From: a virus
Virus record (IMG/VR): IMGVR_UViG_3300049783_001388
Coordinates: 1-58,992 of that record
Length of the DNA stretch: 58,992 bases
Direction: 5' to 3' (one strand)
Numbering within the stretch: the first letter of the stretch is position 1; each line of letters opens with the position of its first letter. This document shows, in pieces, positions 43,994 to 51,698 of the stretch. The notes beneath the pieces are model-generated. The model was not told where the DNA came from and searched no databases. It saw only the letters and a program-made list of their open reading frames with translations. The position numbers and the translations under genes are program-made.

Positions 43994-44155
43994 ATGGAAC
44001 AAAAAAGAAAAGTAATGTGGATCTACAAAAAAAGTTGGCGAAAACAACTTATTAAAGATAACTTGACATTAGACCAAGCAAGGAAAATGGTTAAAGAAGA
44101 TCAAGATAAAGGGGAAAGCACTAAAGTTAAAATTATGATATATGTCAAAATGTAA
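43994..44155 (+). CDS. Hypothetical 53-residue basic protein
   Basis: ATG at 43994 to TAA at 44153-44155. Basic, helical, Trp9 and Trp15. The leader AGCAAAA resembles the AACAGTAAAA leaders of the right arm. It overlaps the next small gene by 14 nt. No family recognised. Confidence 0.5.
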   Translation: MEQKRKVMWIYKKSWRKQLIKDNLTLDQARKMVKEDQDKGESTKVKIMIYVKM

Positions 44156-44318
44156 ATATTTAATTGGGATAGGTAAAAATCTTATAAACAAGTATAAAAG
44201 ATTACAGCCAAAGCATAGAGCAGAATTCATTATCGAAAAACATTTTGATGGTAATTATCCAACAGATGAAAACACTTTCTTACAAACAGAACAAATGTAT
44301 ATTGATGCATTAAGTTAA
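44142..44318 (+). CDS. Hypothetical 58-residue protein
   Basis: ATG at 44142 to TAA at 44316-44318; overlaps the preceding small gene. It contains YKRLQPKHRAEFIIEKHFDG, a helical stretch. Lies 17 nt before the ligase gene, so probably cotranscribed with it. No family recognised. Confidence 0.5.
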   Translation: MSKCKYLIGIGKNLINKYKRLQPKHRAEFIIEKHFDGNYPTDENTFLQTEQMYIDALS

Positions 44319-44335
44319 ACTTCAAAAATAAAAAT

Positions 44336-45415
44336 ATGGCATTAAAATTCAAACCTCAACTAATAGGTAACTTTGGATCAGGTGTAATACCTGATTGGCA
44401 TAAGCTAATTAAAGAACCAAAAGATTATCTTGTATCTACAAAAAAAGATGGTAATTGTATATTGCTTGAAAATGGTATTTCAAAAGGCAGGAGCTTAAAG
44501 GGATCACCAAGTAAAAGGGTACAAGAAATGGCTAAAGCCTTCCACAAAAAATACAATATTGATGGAATAGTTCATGGTGAATTCTATGCTGAAGGATTTA
44601 CATTCCCAGAAATTCAACACTTCTATAGCACAGTTGATATATCTTCTCCAAGTAAAATAAATGAATACCAAAACTTATGGGAAAAGACGAATGGTGGTAC
44701 TGAAACATACCAGTCTGTGCATAAAAACAGAATAGTTGAAAAACGTTGGGAGTTTCTCGGTAGGGACCCTGAATGGTTGACTACTTGGCATGATGAATTA
44801 AAATTCCATATATTTGATTATTTTAATGGTGACCAAAATTTAAATAAAGAAGATAGGTATTTTGCAATTGACGATATTATTGAAGAGGATTGCGATCTTG
44901 CACTTGTAATTCCACAATACGAATTTAAATCAGTTGCAGATATTATTGAATATTGCCAATATGAAATTAGTTCAGGGTATGAAGGTTTGGTAATATCCCA
45001 TAAACATTCACCATACAAATTTGGAAGGCATACTATAAAATCTGGAATGGTTTTTAAAATGAAGGATGACTTAAACGAATGGGATGCAGTTATTCTAAGT
45101 GTTGAAGAAGGTACACAAATAAAAGAAGGCGTTGAACGCACACTTAATGAATTAGGTAGATCTGTTACAAGTGGTAAACAAGATGACAGGAAGCCTAATG
45201 GTAAAGCTAAAGGATTTAGGGTAGAGCTTGAAAATGGTAAAGAAATGATAGTAAGCCTAAAAGGGTACACTGATGGTGAAAAGGTTGCTTTACTCGTGTA
45301 TGCTGATAAATATGTTGGTAAGACAATTAGGTTTACAGGTATGCATCCAGTAAAGAAAAATGGTGTACCTCGTCACGCACATTTCACAAAAGGTAACTTT
45401 AGAGATAGCAAATAA
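44336..45415 (+). CDS. ATP-dependent DNA ligase
   Basis: 359 residues, a compact phage ligase. The nucleotidyltransferase motifs are present: motif I STKKDGN with probable adenylated Lys36, motif III VHGEFYAEG, motif IV EGLVISH and motif V FKMKDD. The C-terminal OB domain carries KGFRVELENGKEMIVSLKG. It seals Okazaki fragments and recombination nicks. A strong terminator follows at 45442, so the ligase ends a short operon. Confidence 0.9.
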   Translation: MALKFKPQLIGNFGSGVIPDWHKLIKEPKDYLVSTKKDGNCILLENGISKGRSLKGSPSKRVQEMAKAFHKKYNIDGIVHGEFYAEGFTFPEIQHFYSTVDISSPSKINEYQNLWEKTNGGTETYQSVHKNRIVEKRWEFLGRDPEWLTTWHDELKFHIFDYFNGDQNLNKEDRYFAIDDIIEEDCDLALVIPQYEFKSVADIIEYCQYEISSGYEGLVISHKHSPYKFGRHTIKSGMVFKMKDDLNEWDAVILSVEEGTQIKEGVERTLNELGRSVTSGKQDDRKPNGKAKGFRVELENGKEMIVSLKGYTDGEKVALLVYADKYVGKTIRFTGMHPVKKNGVPRHAHFTKGNFRDSK

Positions 45416-45441
45416 AACCAAACAACTTAAATTTAAATCTG

Positions 45442-45475
45442 TAGCCCTATACATTAGTCTGTATAGGGTTTTTAT
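45442..45475 (+). terminator. Intrinsic terminator after ligase
   Basis: CCCTATACA (45445-45453) pairs with TGTATAGGG (45460-45468), followed by TTTTTAT. Confidence 0.9.
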
Positions 45476-45511
45476 ATGCTTTTTATACAAATGTACCAAA
45501 CAAAAATAAAG

Positions 45512-45540
45512 ATGGCTTAAAATGGCTTAAAATGGCTTTG
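45512..45540 (+). repeat. 10-bp tandem repeats ATGGCTTAAA
   Basis: Two perfect and one partial copy of ATGGCTTAAA in tandem, one helical turn apart; two further copies at 49499-49518. Both arrays lie just upstream of bipartite promoters, as operator or activator arrays would. Confidence 0.6.
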
Positions 45541-45561
45541 ATTAAATTATTTAAACTTTAG

Positions 45562-45602
45562 TCCAAGTATTAAAAATTTATTAAATTAATGCCTTAAATT
45601 TA
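45562..45602 (+). promoter_or_regulatory. Bipartite promoter, TAAATTTA box
   Basis: TCCAA at 45562 and TAAATTTA at 45595-45602 (33-nt register). It drives the five-gene run 45627-47004, whose first start has the AACAATACAAA leader. Confidence 0.7.
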
Positions 45603-45626
45603 CACTATAATTAAAAACAATACAAA

Positions 45627-45863
45627 ATGGGAAAAAATCGAAAACAGTATCTAGCATTCACCAATTCAACTTTCGCTTATGACAGCACAAAATTTGAGGC
45701 TATTGTAAGGCTAAAAAATGAATTAAAAAAGCAAAATCGTGAAGCAATTAGTTGTTGGCTATATGATTCTGCAAGAATCCCCGAAGGGACACATGTAATT
45801 CACAAAAATGGCATAGTATCTTGGGGTGGGAATAACTATACAACTGATCTAATAAAATTATAA
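45627..45863 (+). CDS. Hypothetical small protein
   Basis: 78 residues, basic; FEAIVRLKNELKKQNREAISCWLYDS suggests a helix-strand element and HVIHKNGIVSWGG a beta hairpin. First gene of a five-gene cluster behind promoter 45562. Function unknown. Confidence 0.6.
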   Translation: MGKNRKQYLAFTNSTFAYDSTKFEAIVRLKNELKKQNREAISCWLYDSARIPEGTHVIHKNGIVSWGGNNYTTDLIKL

Positions 45864-45867
45864 AATA

Positions 45868-46182
45868 ATGAAAAAAACACAAACAGAAATTAAGCCAGTA
45901 ATTGGTAGACCATTTACAGTACACGTAGACCAGGAATCTAAGCCTGAAATTTCAAACCCATTAGCATTCATTGAACAGGCTTATAAGCCGAGTTATAGTG
46001 GTAATTTGAACATTATAAGGTATGGTCAATATAAATTGTTGGGATATAAATATGACTTTAGACACATGTTGAATAATTACCTATATAAGCAATACGGTGA
46101 TTGGCAAGAATCTTGGGCTCCAAATGAAGAAATTTTAAGAAAAGTTATTTCAGGTAAAATTGATAAAATTGTTAAAATTTAA
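45868..46182 (+). CDS. Hypothetical small protein
   Basis: 104 residues, basic, Tyr-rich (KQYGDWQESWAPNEEIL). It starts 4 nt after the preceding gene. No family recognised. Confidence 0.6.
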   Translation: MKKTQTEIKPVIGRPFTVHVDQESKPEISNPLAFIEQAYKPSYSGNLNIIRYGQYKLLGYKYDFRHMLNNYLYKQYGDWQESWAPNEEILRKVISGKIDKIVKI

Positions 46183-46184
46183 TT

Positions 46185-46460
46185 ATGAGAACAATTGATA
46201 AAATTATAACTGAAGTTGGCTCAAAGTATGGATCACCTATGGGTAGGAAAAATGTAATACCTGAACCATACTCATGGGACTTTGATTTTTCAGGTAGGAA
46301 ATGGATACCTGATGGTCAAAATAAAAGGATTTATGACTGCAGAGTTAAAATGTCACCTTGTGGAGCTTATGATAGTGGAGGTGCATATTGGGGTATTGCA
46401 AGAGAGTTGAGAGTAAGTTACACAAAAGATCTAACATTAATTTATTTTTATAGAGTATGA
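46185..46460 (+). CDS. Hypothetical small protein
   Basis: 91 residues; a Gly-rich aromatic C-terminal half (CRVKMSPCGAYDSGGAYWGI) with two Cys. It starts 2 nt after the previous stop and its TGA overlaps the next ATG. This composition recalls small phage proteins translated in host-takeover clusters; no function assigned. Confidence 0.6.
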   Translation: MRTIDKIITEVGSKYGSPMGRKNVIPEPYSWDFDFSGRKWIPDGQNKRIYDCRVKMSPCGAYDSGGAYWGIARELRVSYTKDLTLIYFYRV

Positions 46461-46735
46461 TTTATAAAATAATTGTGGCTTCTGGATCTATAAATGGTTT
46501 AAATATAAGACAAACAGATTGTTGTTGGATGTATAAATCTATTATGATTAGGATTAATAAATGTAGAAACAATATAAAAGATCTATCACCATTAGAATTA
46601 TTTGAAGTAATTATTAGATTAAGTAAGAAAGGTTTATATCACTTTAAAAAATATATATTTCAATATTGGGAATGTTCTAAATATAATATTTGGGAAATTA
46701 GAAAAATTAAAAAAACAATTAAATATTTATCATGA
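46457..46735 (+). CDS. Hypothetical basic protein
   Basis: 92 residues, Lys/Ile-rich with four Cys. It overlaps genes on both sides by 4 nt, which supports reality despite the low-complexity composition. No family recognised. Confidence 0.55.
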   Translation: MIYKIIVASGSINGLNIRQTDCCWMYKSIMIRINKCRNNIKDLSPLELFEVIIRLSKKGLYHFKKYIFQYWECSKYNIWEIRKIKKTIKYLS

Positions 46736-47004
46736 TAACGCAAGAAAACTTTAAGGCAGTACTTGACGATTTAACGCTAGAACAATTAAAAGAGTATTGG
46801 GAATCTCAATATGACATGGTATTAGTTATTTTATCACAAACGAACTCTGGATATTCAACAACATTAAAATTTGCTACATTCAGTGATGATTGGGATGAAT
46901 ACCTAAACAATGGTAATATATGTTGTGACAAAGATGAGTTTGCTTCTTATCTCCACTATTATGAACCTAAAAACTGGTTAGAATTCTACAACAATAAAGA
47001 TTAA
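46732..47004 (+). CDS. Hypothetical acidic protein
   Basis: 90 residues, strongly acidic (LTLEQLKEYWESQYD), no TM segment. Last gene of the 45627 cluster. Acidic mini-proteins in phage early regions often mimic DNA or bind host enzymes, but nothing here proves it. Confidence 0.6.
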   Translation: MITQENFKAVLDDLTLEQLKEYWESQYDMVLVILSQTNSGYSTTLKFATFSDDWDEYLNNGNICCDKDEFASYLHYYEPKNWLEFYNNKD

Positions 47005-47030
47005 AATTTATTCATATAAGGTAAGTTGAT

Positions 47031-47071
47031 TCCAACTTTAAGTAGTTGTGTTTAAATTTGCCTTAAATTTG
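47031..47071 (+). promoter_or_regulatory. Bipartite promoter, TAAATTTG box
   Basis: TCCAA at 47031 and TAAATTTG at 47064-47071 (33-nt register); a TTG lies 15 nt before the box. It drives 47092 and 47405. Confidence 0.75.
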
Positions 47072-47091
47072 TTTATAAACAAAGCAGTATT

Positions 47092-47394
47092 ATGGGAAAC
47101 ATCAGGGTAAGTAAAAGTTCAGCACCAGATAAATATGAACAAAAATTGAAAAGTAATGGCGAATTCATAAGTTCAATACATAACGAATGGGAAGCTGATG
47201 GTGATCGCTATTTTGAAGCTATGCTATTTAATAAAAAAGGTAAAATAGAATCATTAAGTTTATATGAAAATGAATCATTAATAAAATTTGAAAATTATAT
47301 CACAAAAGGTATAGTTTCTAAATTAGAATGTAGGACATTGATTAAAAATGGTATTGAAACAAGAGAATACGGAAATCCAAAATCATTAATGTAA
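47092..47394 (+). CDS. Hypothetical small protein
   Basis: 100 residues. The middle part, with repeated strand-turn-strand and FNKKGKIESLSLYENESLIKF, resembles the toxin-antitoxin-like YwqK/MORN_2 strand pattern seen in the 53582, 55062 and 55555 proteins. Leader AAGCAGTATT. Function unknown. Confidence 0.6.
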   Translation: MGNIRVSKSSAPDKYEQKLKSNGEFISSIHNEWEADGDRYFEAMLFNKKGKIESLSLYENESLIKFENYITKGIVSKLECRTLIKNGIETREYGNPKSLM

Positions 47395-47404
47395 AAACAT
47401 TATT

Positions 47405-47599
47405 ATGGGAAAAAATTTAGAACAAGTTAGAACATTAGTAAATGAGCTTGATACAATTGCAGAACAGATACAAAGTCTTCTAGATGAGGAAATTGAAATT
47501 GATGGTGAGTTAAATGGTGAAGACGTTGATTTATTACACCAAATGGAATGCATACAAAATGATGTTACTATCTATCAAGAACAAAAAGGATACATTTAA
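47405..47599 (+). CDS. Hypothetical acidic helical protein
   Basis: 64 residues, very acidic, predicted coiled-coil throughout (LEQVRTLVNELDTIAEQIQS). Ten nt behind the preceding gene. No family recognised. Confidence 0.6.
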   Translation: MGKNLEQVRTLVNELDTIAEQIQSLLDEEIEIDGELNGEDVDLLHQMECIQNDVTIYQEQKGYI

Positions 47600-47624
47600 A
47601 TTGATTATAATTTTAAAAGTTGAA

Positions 47625-47664
47625 TCCAATTTAGTAAATTTTTGTTTACTTTGGTGTAACTTTA
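47625..47664 (+). promoter_or_regulatory. Bipartite promoter with 32-nt register
   Basis: TCCAA at 47625 and TAACTTTA at 47657-47664: the only clear member with a 32-nt instead of 33-nt register. Followed by the AAAACAGCAATATT leader of 47690. Confidence 0.6.
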
Positions 47665-47689
47665 CAGTATAATTTAAAACAGCAATATT

Positions 47690-48289
47690 ATGGAAATGAC
47701 ACCTATGGGGTTAAAAAGGAAAAAATCAATAAGCAGTTCAAGAGAAATGGCTATGGATGAAATTGAAGCTAATTGTAAAAATTACAAACTTAATGATTCC
47801 CTCTTTAAAGATTATAAAGATTTGCGTAACGCATTAGATACGGTTTCTGCAAATATAGACCCAAGATCTTCACTTAATAATGTAAACATAATTGACTTAT
47901 TAAATGAGAAATCAAAATATTTAATGCAAGTTGGGGACGAATTAGTAAACTTTGAAAAAGAAAAAGAATTTGTTAATGTAAATAAGTTAAAGTGGGATGA
48001 GAATATAATAAAGTGCTTTATGGAATATAATTATATTGAACCAATTTTAAACAGGCTTGATGAGATTAAAATTGATATCCTTGGCATTGGTGGCGTAATT
48101 GAATATTCCCGTAAAATGGAAAACTTAAATGACACTTTGCATGAATTGCAAAATGCTAATTTCCATTCAGACTATTATTTGAAAGAAGCAAATGAACTAA
48201 TTGAAATCATTAAAACTTGTATTTCAATTAAAGGTGAAATAGCTAAAATGTATGAGTATGAGAATAAATTGATAGGGTATGGCAAATAA
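47690..48289 (+). CDS. Hypothetical helical protein
   Basis: 199 residues, highly charged and helical with long coiled-coil-like stretches; no TM segment. First of a four-gene run (47690-49342) with overlapping ends that finishes in the lytic transglycosylase. Function unknown. Confidence 0.6.
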   Translation: MEMTPMGLKRKKSISSSREMAMDEIEANCKNYKLNDSLFKDYKDLRNALDTVSANIDPRSSLNNVNIIDLLNEKSKYLMQVGDELVNFEKEKEFVNVNKLKWDENIIKCFMEYNYIEPILNRLDEIKIDILGIGGVIEYSRKMENLNDTLHELQNANFHSDYYLKEANELIEIIKTCISIKGEIAKMYEYENKLIGYGK

Positions 48290-48689
48290 ATTAAGATACG
48301 AAAATTACAGTGACACTATTAGACAAATGCCACAGAATTATCTTATAGCCAGTAAAAAATGTAACAGATGGTTATGCGAGCCGGATCTTGAAGTTGATGT
48401 TAACCTTGCAGTGATTGTATTTAAATCTTTACTAATTTATGAAAATAAATACGAAACTGATGGTAACAATTTATTGAAAAAATTAAGAAAAGTCATTAAT
48501 TCAAATGTCAAACCTATTGTAGGTAAAACATACTCGTTAGATTGGGATGGTGAGACTTATGCAAAGGTAGTCGAAATTTCAAAAGATGGAATAATATTAT
48601 TTTCTGAAGATCGCCAGGATGATGAAGCTTTTATGAACATAAATGTTGAACAGTTTAAAGATATGTTAAATTATGAAATTACTATTTAA
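48279..48689 (+). CDS. Hypothetical protein
   Basis: 136 residues; the C-terminal half has a short beta domain (GKTYSLDWDGETYAKVVEIS) and an acidic tail. It overlaps neighbours by 11 and 17 nt. No family recognised. Confidence 0.6.
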   Translation: MANKLRYENYSDTIRQMPQNYLIASKKCNRWLCEPDLEVDVNLAVIVFKSLLIYENKYETDGNNLLKKLRKVINSNVKPIVGKTYSLDWDGETYAKVVEISKDGIILFSEDRQDDEAFMNINVEQFKDMLNYEITI

Positions 48690-48876
48690 ATTAATGCTCA
48701 TAGTCATAGTGGCACAGCTATTCAGTTGCGTTATTGTGATAAATCACCCAAAAGAAAATAATAGAATTAAAGATTCTACTATTGTATTAATAAAAGAAGC
48801 ATTCCCAATAAGAGATTTTTACAGGGATGCACAAAGAAGGCGCGAGCTAAAGAGGTATGGTAGAAAAGATAATTAG
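48673..48876 (+). CDS. Small lipoprotein, possible outer-membrane spanin-like
   Basis: 67 residues. The signal sequence KLLFKLMLIVIVAQLFSC ends in a plausible lipobox (LFSC, Cys19). The mature peptide is short and basic (RDFYRDAQRRRELKR). It overlaps the transglycosylase gene by 20 nt. Small lipoproteins beside murein enzymes can be spanins (Rz1-like) or superinfection-exclusion proteins; which one is not decidable here. Confidence 0.6.
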   Translation: MKLLFKLMLIVIVAQLFSCVIVINHPKENNRIKDSTIVLIKEAFPIRDFYRDAQRRRELKRYGRKDN

Positions 48877-49342
48877 TGTAGCAATATTGATGTCACTTTC
48901 AGGGGGGGTTATGTCACAAAAAATTGCCATGAATAATGTGAAAATACCATCATCTATTAATGATCAAATATTCACAGAAGAATTCTTACAACTGCAAAGG
49001 TTCTATGAATCAAGCAACAACCAAAATGCCATTTCAACATCCGGTGCAATAGGTGTAGCTCAGTTTATGCCTAAGACCTGGTCATGGTTAAAGCATAAAA
49101 AGATTATACCTTCCCATTATTCAATAAATAATGAAAAACATCAAATAAGATCACAAAGGTTATATATGGAATATCTTTACAATAGACCATGGAAACCATA
49201 TTATGACAGTTACAGGGCAACAATAGCTTCATATAATTGTGGAAGAGGGAAAGTATTAAGGCTAATGAAAAATTATTTCATATATTGGGAATTGTACCTC
49301 CCACTTGAAACAAAGAATTACCTAAAGAAATTAACAAATTGA
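48857..49342 (+). CDS. Exported lytic transglycosylase
   Basis: 161 residues: N-terminal signal peptide (IISVAILMSLSGGVMSQ), then an SLT-type domain with catalytic Glu51 in FYESSNNQNA, SGAIGVAQFMPKTW (62-75), IASYNCGRGKVLR and LPLETKNYLKK. The enzyme cleaves MurNAc-GlcNAc bonds with 1,6-anhydro formation. It is made with a signal peptide from the right arm rather than the late lysis block, so it may remodel the wall for another purpose, such as lysis timing or host surface change. The family call is solid. Confidence 0.85.
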   Translation: MVEKIISVAILMSLSGGVMSQKIAMNNVKIPSSINDQIFTEEFLQLQRFYESSNNQNAISTSGAIGVAQFMPKTWSWLKHKKIIPSHYSINNEKHQIRSQRLYMEYLYNRPWKPYYDSYRATIASYNCGRGKVLRLMKNYFIYWELYLPLETKNYLKKLTN

Positions 49343-49365
49343 TCTAACAATCTTTATTAAATAAA

Positions 49366-49392
49366 CTAAAGCCCAAATCAAGGGCTTTTTTA
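49366..49392 (+). terminator. Intrinsic terminator after transglycosylase
   Basis: AAAGCCC pairs with GGGCTTT around AAATCAA, followed by TTTAA. Confidence 0.9.
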
Positions 49393-49498
49393 ATGGCATA
49401 AAACGTAATATAGGCTCAGTGTACCATTTAAGCTATTTTAAAACAAATTTAAGGTATCTTTATTACTTTTTAATACCAACATACCATTTAATATATTG

Positions 49499-49518
49499 AT
49501 GGCTTAAAATGGCTTAAA
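49499..49518 (+). repeat. Two tandem ATGGCTTAAA units
   Basis: The same 10-bp unit as at 45512, again one helical turn apart and just upstream of a bipartite promoter. Confidence 0.55.
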
Positions 49519-49536
49519 AATAATTTAAAATCCTTA

Positions 49537-49577
49537 TCCAATTTGAATAAATTATAGCGTTTAATACCTTAAATTTA
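49537..49577 (+). promoter_or_regulatory. Bipartite promoter, TAAATTTA box
   Basis: TCCAA at 49537 and TAAATTTA at 49570-49577 (33-nt register). Drives 49603 onward. Confidence 0.7.
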
Positions 49578-49602
49578 CGGTACAATAATAAAACAGCAAT
49601 AA

Positions 49603-49932
49603 ATGAAAACAAAAGGAATATCAGTATCAGTTTTAAAAAGTCCCGGAACTGATTGCTCAAATAAAGGGTTAAGTTCAACTAAAGATAATTTAATTATGGT
49701 TGACCAAAAAGGAAATGGATTCAACTGTCCTCACACAACAGATGGTGACTATTTAGTTTTTGTTAAAGATACTTGTTGTGGAGAGGAAAGGTTAAGAGCA
49801 ATACCAAAATCACTAATAGAATCTGGCAAATGGACAATGTTTGGTGGGAATTTCGTTTATTGTAGCGATTCTAGGTTCCCAAGTAAATACCCAATCCCAG
49901 TACACGATAGAATTGAAAACTATAAATTTTAA
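49603..49932 (+). CDS. Hypothetical Cys-rich small protein
   Basis: 109 residues with Cys at several positions (TDCSN, FNCPH, DTCCGEE, YCSDS), which could bind metal or form disulfides. No signal peptide. SH3-like small-domain pattern near YLVFVKDTCC. Ends 1 nt before the next start. Function unknown. Confidence 0.6.
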   Translation: MKTKGISVSVLKSPGTDCSNKGLSSTKDNLIMVDQKGNGFNCPHTTDGDYLVFVKDTCCGEERLRAIPKSLIESGKWTMFGGNFVYCSDSRFPSKYPIPVHDRIENYKF

Positions 49933-49933
49933 T

Positions 49934-50425
49934 ATGAAAAAATTCGAAGCAGATTATTCACCTATTGAAATGATTAAAATGGGTGTATTTGGTGGATCTT
50001 ACTTCCACTACAAACCATTAAAAGTGAGTTTATTCCATTGGCATAATCATGTACCGCCAAGGTTTATAGAAGATCTTAATATATATTTACAAACACGTAA
50101 TAGGATATTTCAATCATGCATTCCACAAATAAATTGCGTTTATAATGATCAAGCTAACTATTATAAAGTTAATTGTGGCTCAAGTTATGAAGATTGGAAA
50201 AGGGGCGGTTGGATAAATAAAATTGACCCTTATGGTTGGTTTAATTGGTACATCAATTATTACTATGGTAGGAGATGTAGTGATGACGATCGTCAAATAA
50301 AACGTTGGGGTAATTTTAAATCCAGGAGTGTGGGAATGTTAAGGAGATACCCTGAATCATCTAAAATAAAGCAGAATCTATTACATTGGGGTATTAACCA
50401 TCATTTAGCGATATTAGGAAAATAA
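49934..50425 (+). CDS. Conserved GWF-WY / GRR-DD-RQI protein
   Basis: 163 residues from the ATG at 49934. A longer frame from 49841 overlaps the previous gene by 92 nt and is rejected. The core DPYGWFNWYINYYYGRRC followed by SDDDRQIKRWGNF is a striking motif that I recall from uncharacterised proteins of fungi, protists, giant viruses and a few bacteria, with the form GWF-x-WY-x(4)-Y-x-GRR-x-DD-x-RQI-x-RW. Function unknown there too. The upstream PPRFIEDL and W-rich segments also fit that family. The assignment is by memory of the motif only. Confidence 0.6.
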   Translation: MKKFEADYSPIEMIKMGVFGGSYFHYKPLKVSLFHWHNHVPPRFIEDLNIYLQTRNRIFQSCIPQINCVYNDQANYYKVNCGSSYEDWKRGGWINKIDPYGWFNWYINYYYGRRCSDDDRQIKRWGNFKSRSVGMLRRYPESSKIKQNLLHWGINHHLAILGK

Positions 50426-50442
50426 CAATTAAATAAAGAAAA

Positions 50443-50625
50443 ATGGAAAGAAGAAAATCAAGCAAATATATGTTATTCCACCAGTCATTAATGGGGTACA
50501 TATTTCACAAAGATGGAAGCATTATCCACAAATACGAATTATTCACTATGGGTCATTCACCAGAAAAATTAAAGAAAGGTGTAGATGACATTGAAATCAT
50601 AGTAAAGGGGACATCATTATATTGA
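50443..50625 (+). CDS. Hypothetical 60-residue protein
   Basis: Basic N-terminus, His/Phe-rich centre (YMLFHQSLMGYIFHKDG), no TM segment. 17 nt after the previous gene with an AAATAAAGAAAA leader. No family recognised. Confidence 0.5.
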   Translation: MERRKSSKYMLFHQSLMGYIFHKDGSIIHKYELFTMGHSPEKLKKGVDDIEIIVKGTSLY

Positions 50626-50660
50626 ACATTAAATTTAACTGACAAATAACATGAATTAAA

Positions 50661-51050
50661 ATGGAGAAAAGTTTTATAGTAAGGGTATTAGGAGTAGGAG
50701 TCATAAATATGACAAGTGGTATGACAAAGTACAAGTGGTCAATATATGAAAACAAAGGTATGTATGCATATCTTGGTCCAGGCTATCTATTATTGGCAAG
50801 CAAGGATTCATTTAAAATAGGTGATAAATTTGACTTATTTGGAAATGATAGTAATAGGAAACTTAATAGAACAGGTGAGATACTTGATTTCTCACTATGC
50901 GACGATAAAGAGTCGGTGCTGAAGATGCTATATAAAAACGGTTTCGACTACTACCCAATTAAGCCATTCAAAAAGCGTCAAAAAGGTATGCAAAAATTGA
51001 TAACTTCTTATTCAGTTAAGGGTATAATTTATAATGATAAAAAATCTTAA
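50661..51050 (+). CDS. Hypothetical protein
   Basis: 129 residues, basic; N-terminal beta pattern (FIVRVLGVGVINMTSG...KYKWSIYENKGMYAYLGPG) suggesting a small beta-barrel. No family recognised. Confidence 0.6.
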   Translation: MEKSFIVRVLGVGVINMTSGMTKYKWSIYENKGMYAYLGPGYLLLASKDSFKIGDKFDLFGNDSNRKLNRTGEILDFSLCDDKESVLKMLYKNGFDYYPIKPFKKRQKGMQKLITSYSVKGIIYNDKKS

Positions 51051-51098
51051 TAATAATCTTTTAACCAAGCCCAAATCTTGGGGTGTAATCATATAAAA

Positions 51099-51326
51099 AT
51101 GAGAATATTTAATCACATAATTCAAGGCAGCGAATCAGACAAGAGAAATGCCTATGACACAGCTTCATATTTTGACTTCACAGGGGTTGGGTTAAAAGAA
51201 GGTAGGTTGGACCCACAACATCATAGATTTATTGACACAATAAATGAGATTGGGATCTATTACAATAGGACTGCCGATTACTATTTCTTTACAGATGAAA
51301 ATGAAAACTATTCAATAGAAGATTAA
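51099..51326 (+). CDS. Hypothetical protein
   Basis: 75 residues from the ATG at 51099; the TTG at 51078 lies in the recurring AAATCTTGGGG motif and is rejected. Contains YDTASYFDFTGVG and ends acidic. No family recognised. Confidence 0.55.
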   Translation: MRIFNHIIQGSESDKRNAYDTASYFDFTGVGLKEGRLDPQHHRFIDTINEIGIYYNRTADYYFFTDENENYSIED

Positions 51327-51341
51327 AATTTAATAGTTGAT

Positions 51342-51382
51342 TCCAATTTTAGCGTTAATGTTAATTTATTATTTTACATTTG
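51342..51382 (+). promoter_or_regulatory. Bipartite promoter, TACATTTG box, without a following gene
   Basis: TCCAA at 51342 and TACATTTG at 51375-51382 (33-nt register). The next feature is a terminator at 51440 with no usable ORF between. Confidence 0.7.
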
Positions 51383-51388
51383 TAATAA

Positions 51389-51468
51389 GCAAAATATAAA
51401 ATCTAAATATCAAAATCATGTAAACTATGTAGACATAAATAGGGGTGTGACAACAGCACCCCTTTTAG
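51389..51468 (+). ncRNA. Candidate small RNA between promoter and terminator
   Basis: Transcription from the 51375 box would start about 51389 and stop at the hairpin AGGGGTG / CACCCCT (51441-51463) plus TTTT. The two ATGs inside are each followed directly by a stop codon. A transcript of about 75-80 nt without coding capacity is predicted. Confidence 0.5.
51440..51468 (+). terminator. Intrinsic terminator of the candidate small RNA
   Basis: AGGGGTG pairs with CACCCCT around TGACAACAG, followed by TTTA. Confidence 0.85.
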
Positions 51469-51502
51469 CATATTGATTTGATTAAATTATATAAATAGAA
51501 TT

Positions 51503-51682
51503 ATGGGTTGGAAAACAACAATTGATATCACAAGGCTAGAAGCTAAAAGATTAATTATTAAAAAATTATTTGACATTGATTCAATGAGCAATATTGAACT
51601 CGCCAATATGGTAGAACAATTAGGTTACGGTGAAGAACCTGAAATGACTCATTATGGATGTAACTTTATTGTTACAGATTAA
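51503..51682 (+). CDS. Hypothetical 59-residue protein
   Basis: ATG at 51503 (leader AAATAGAATT) to TAA at 51680-51682. Helical, slightly acidic (NIELANMVEQLGYGEEPEM). It has no obvious promoter of its own and could be reached by read-through of the 51440 terminator. No family recognised. Confidence 0.5.
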   Translation: MGWKTTIDITRLEAKRLIIKKLFDIDSMSNIELANMVEQLGYGEEPEMTHYGCNFIVTD

Positions 51683-51698
51683 AATTTTAAAATCTATA

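Noticed and set aside
44818-45270. 150-codon minus-strand frame opposite the ligase
   Set aside because: Lies entirely within conserved ligase codons; no independent motif or start context.
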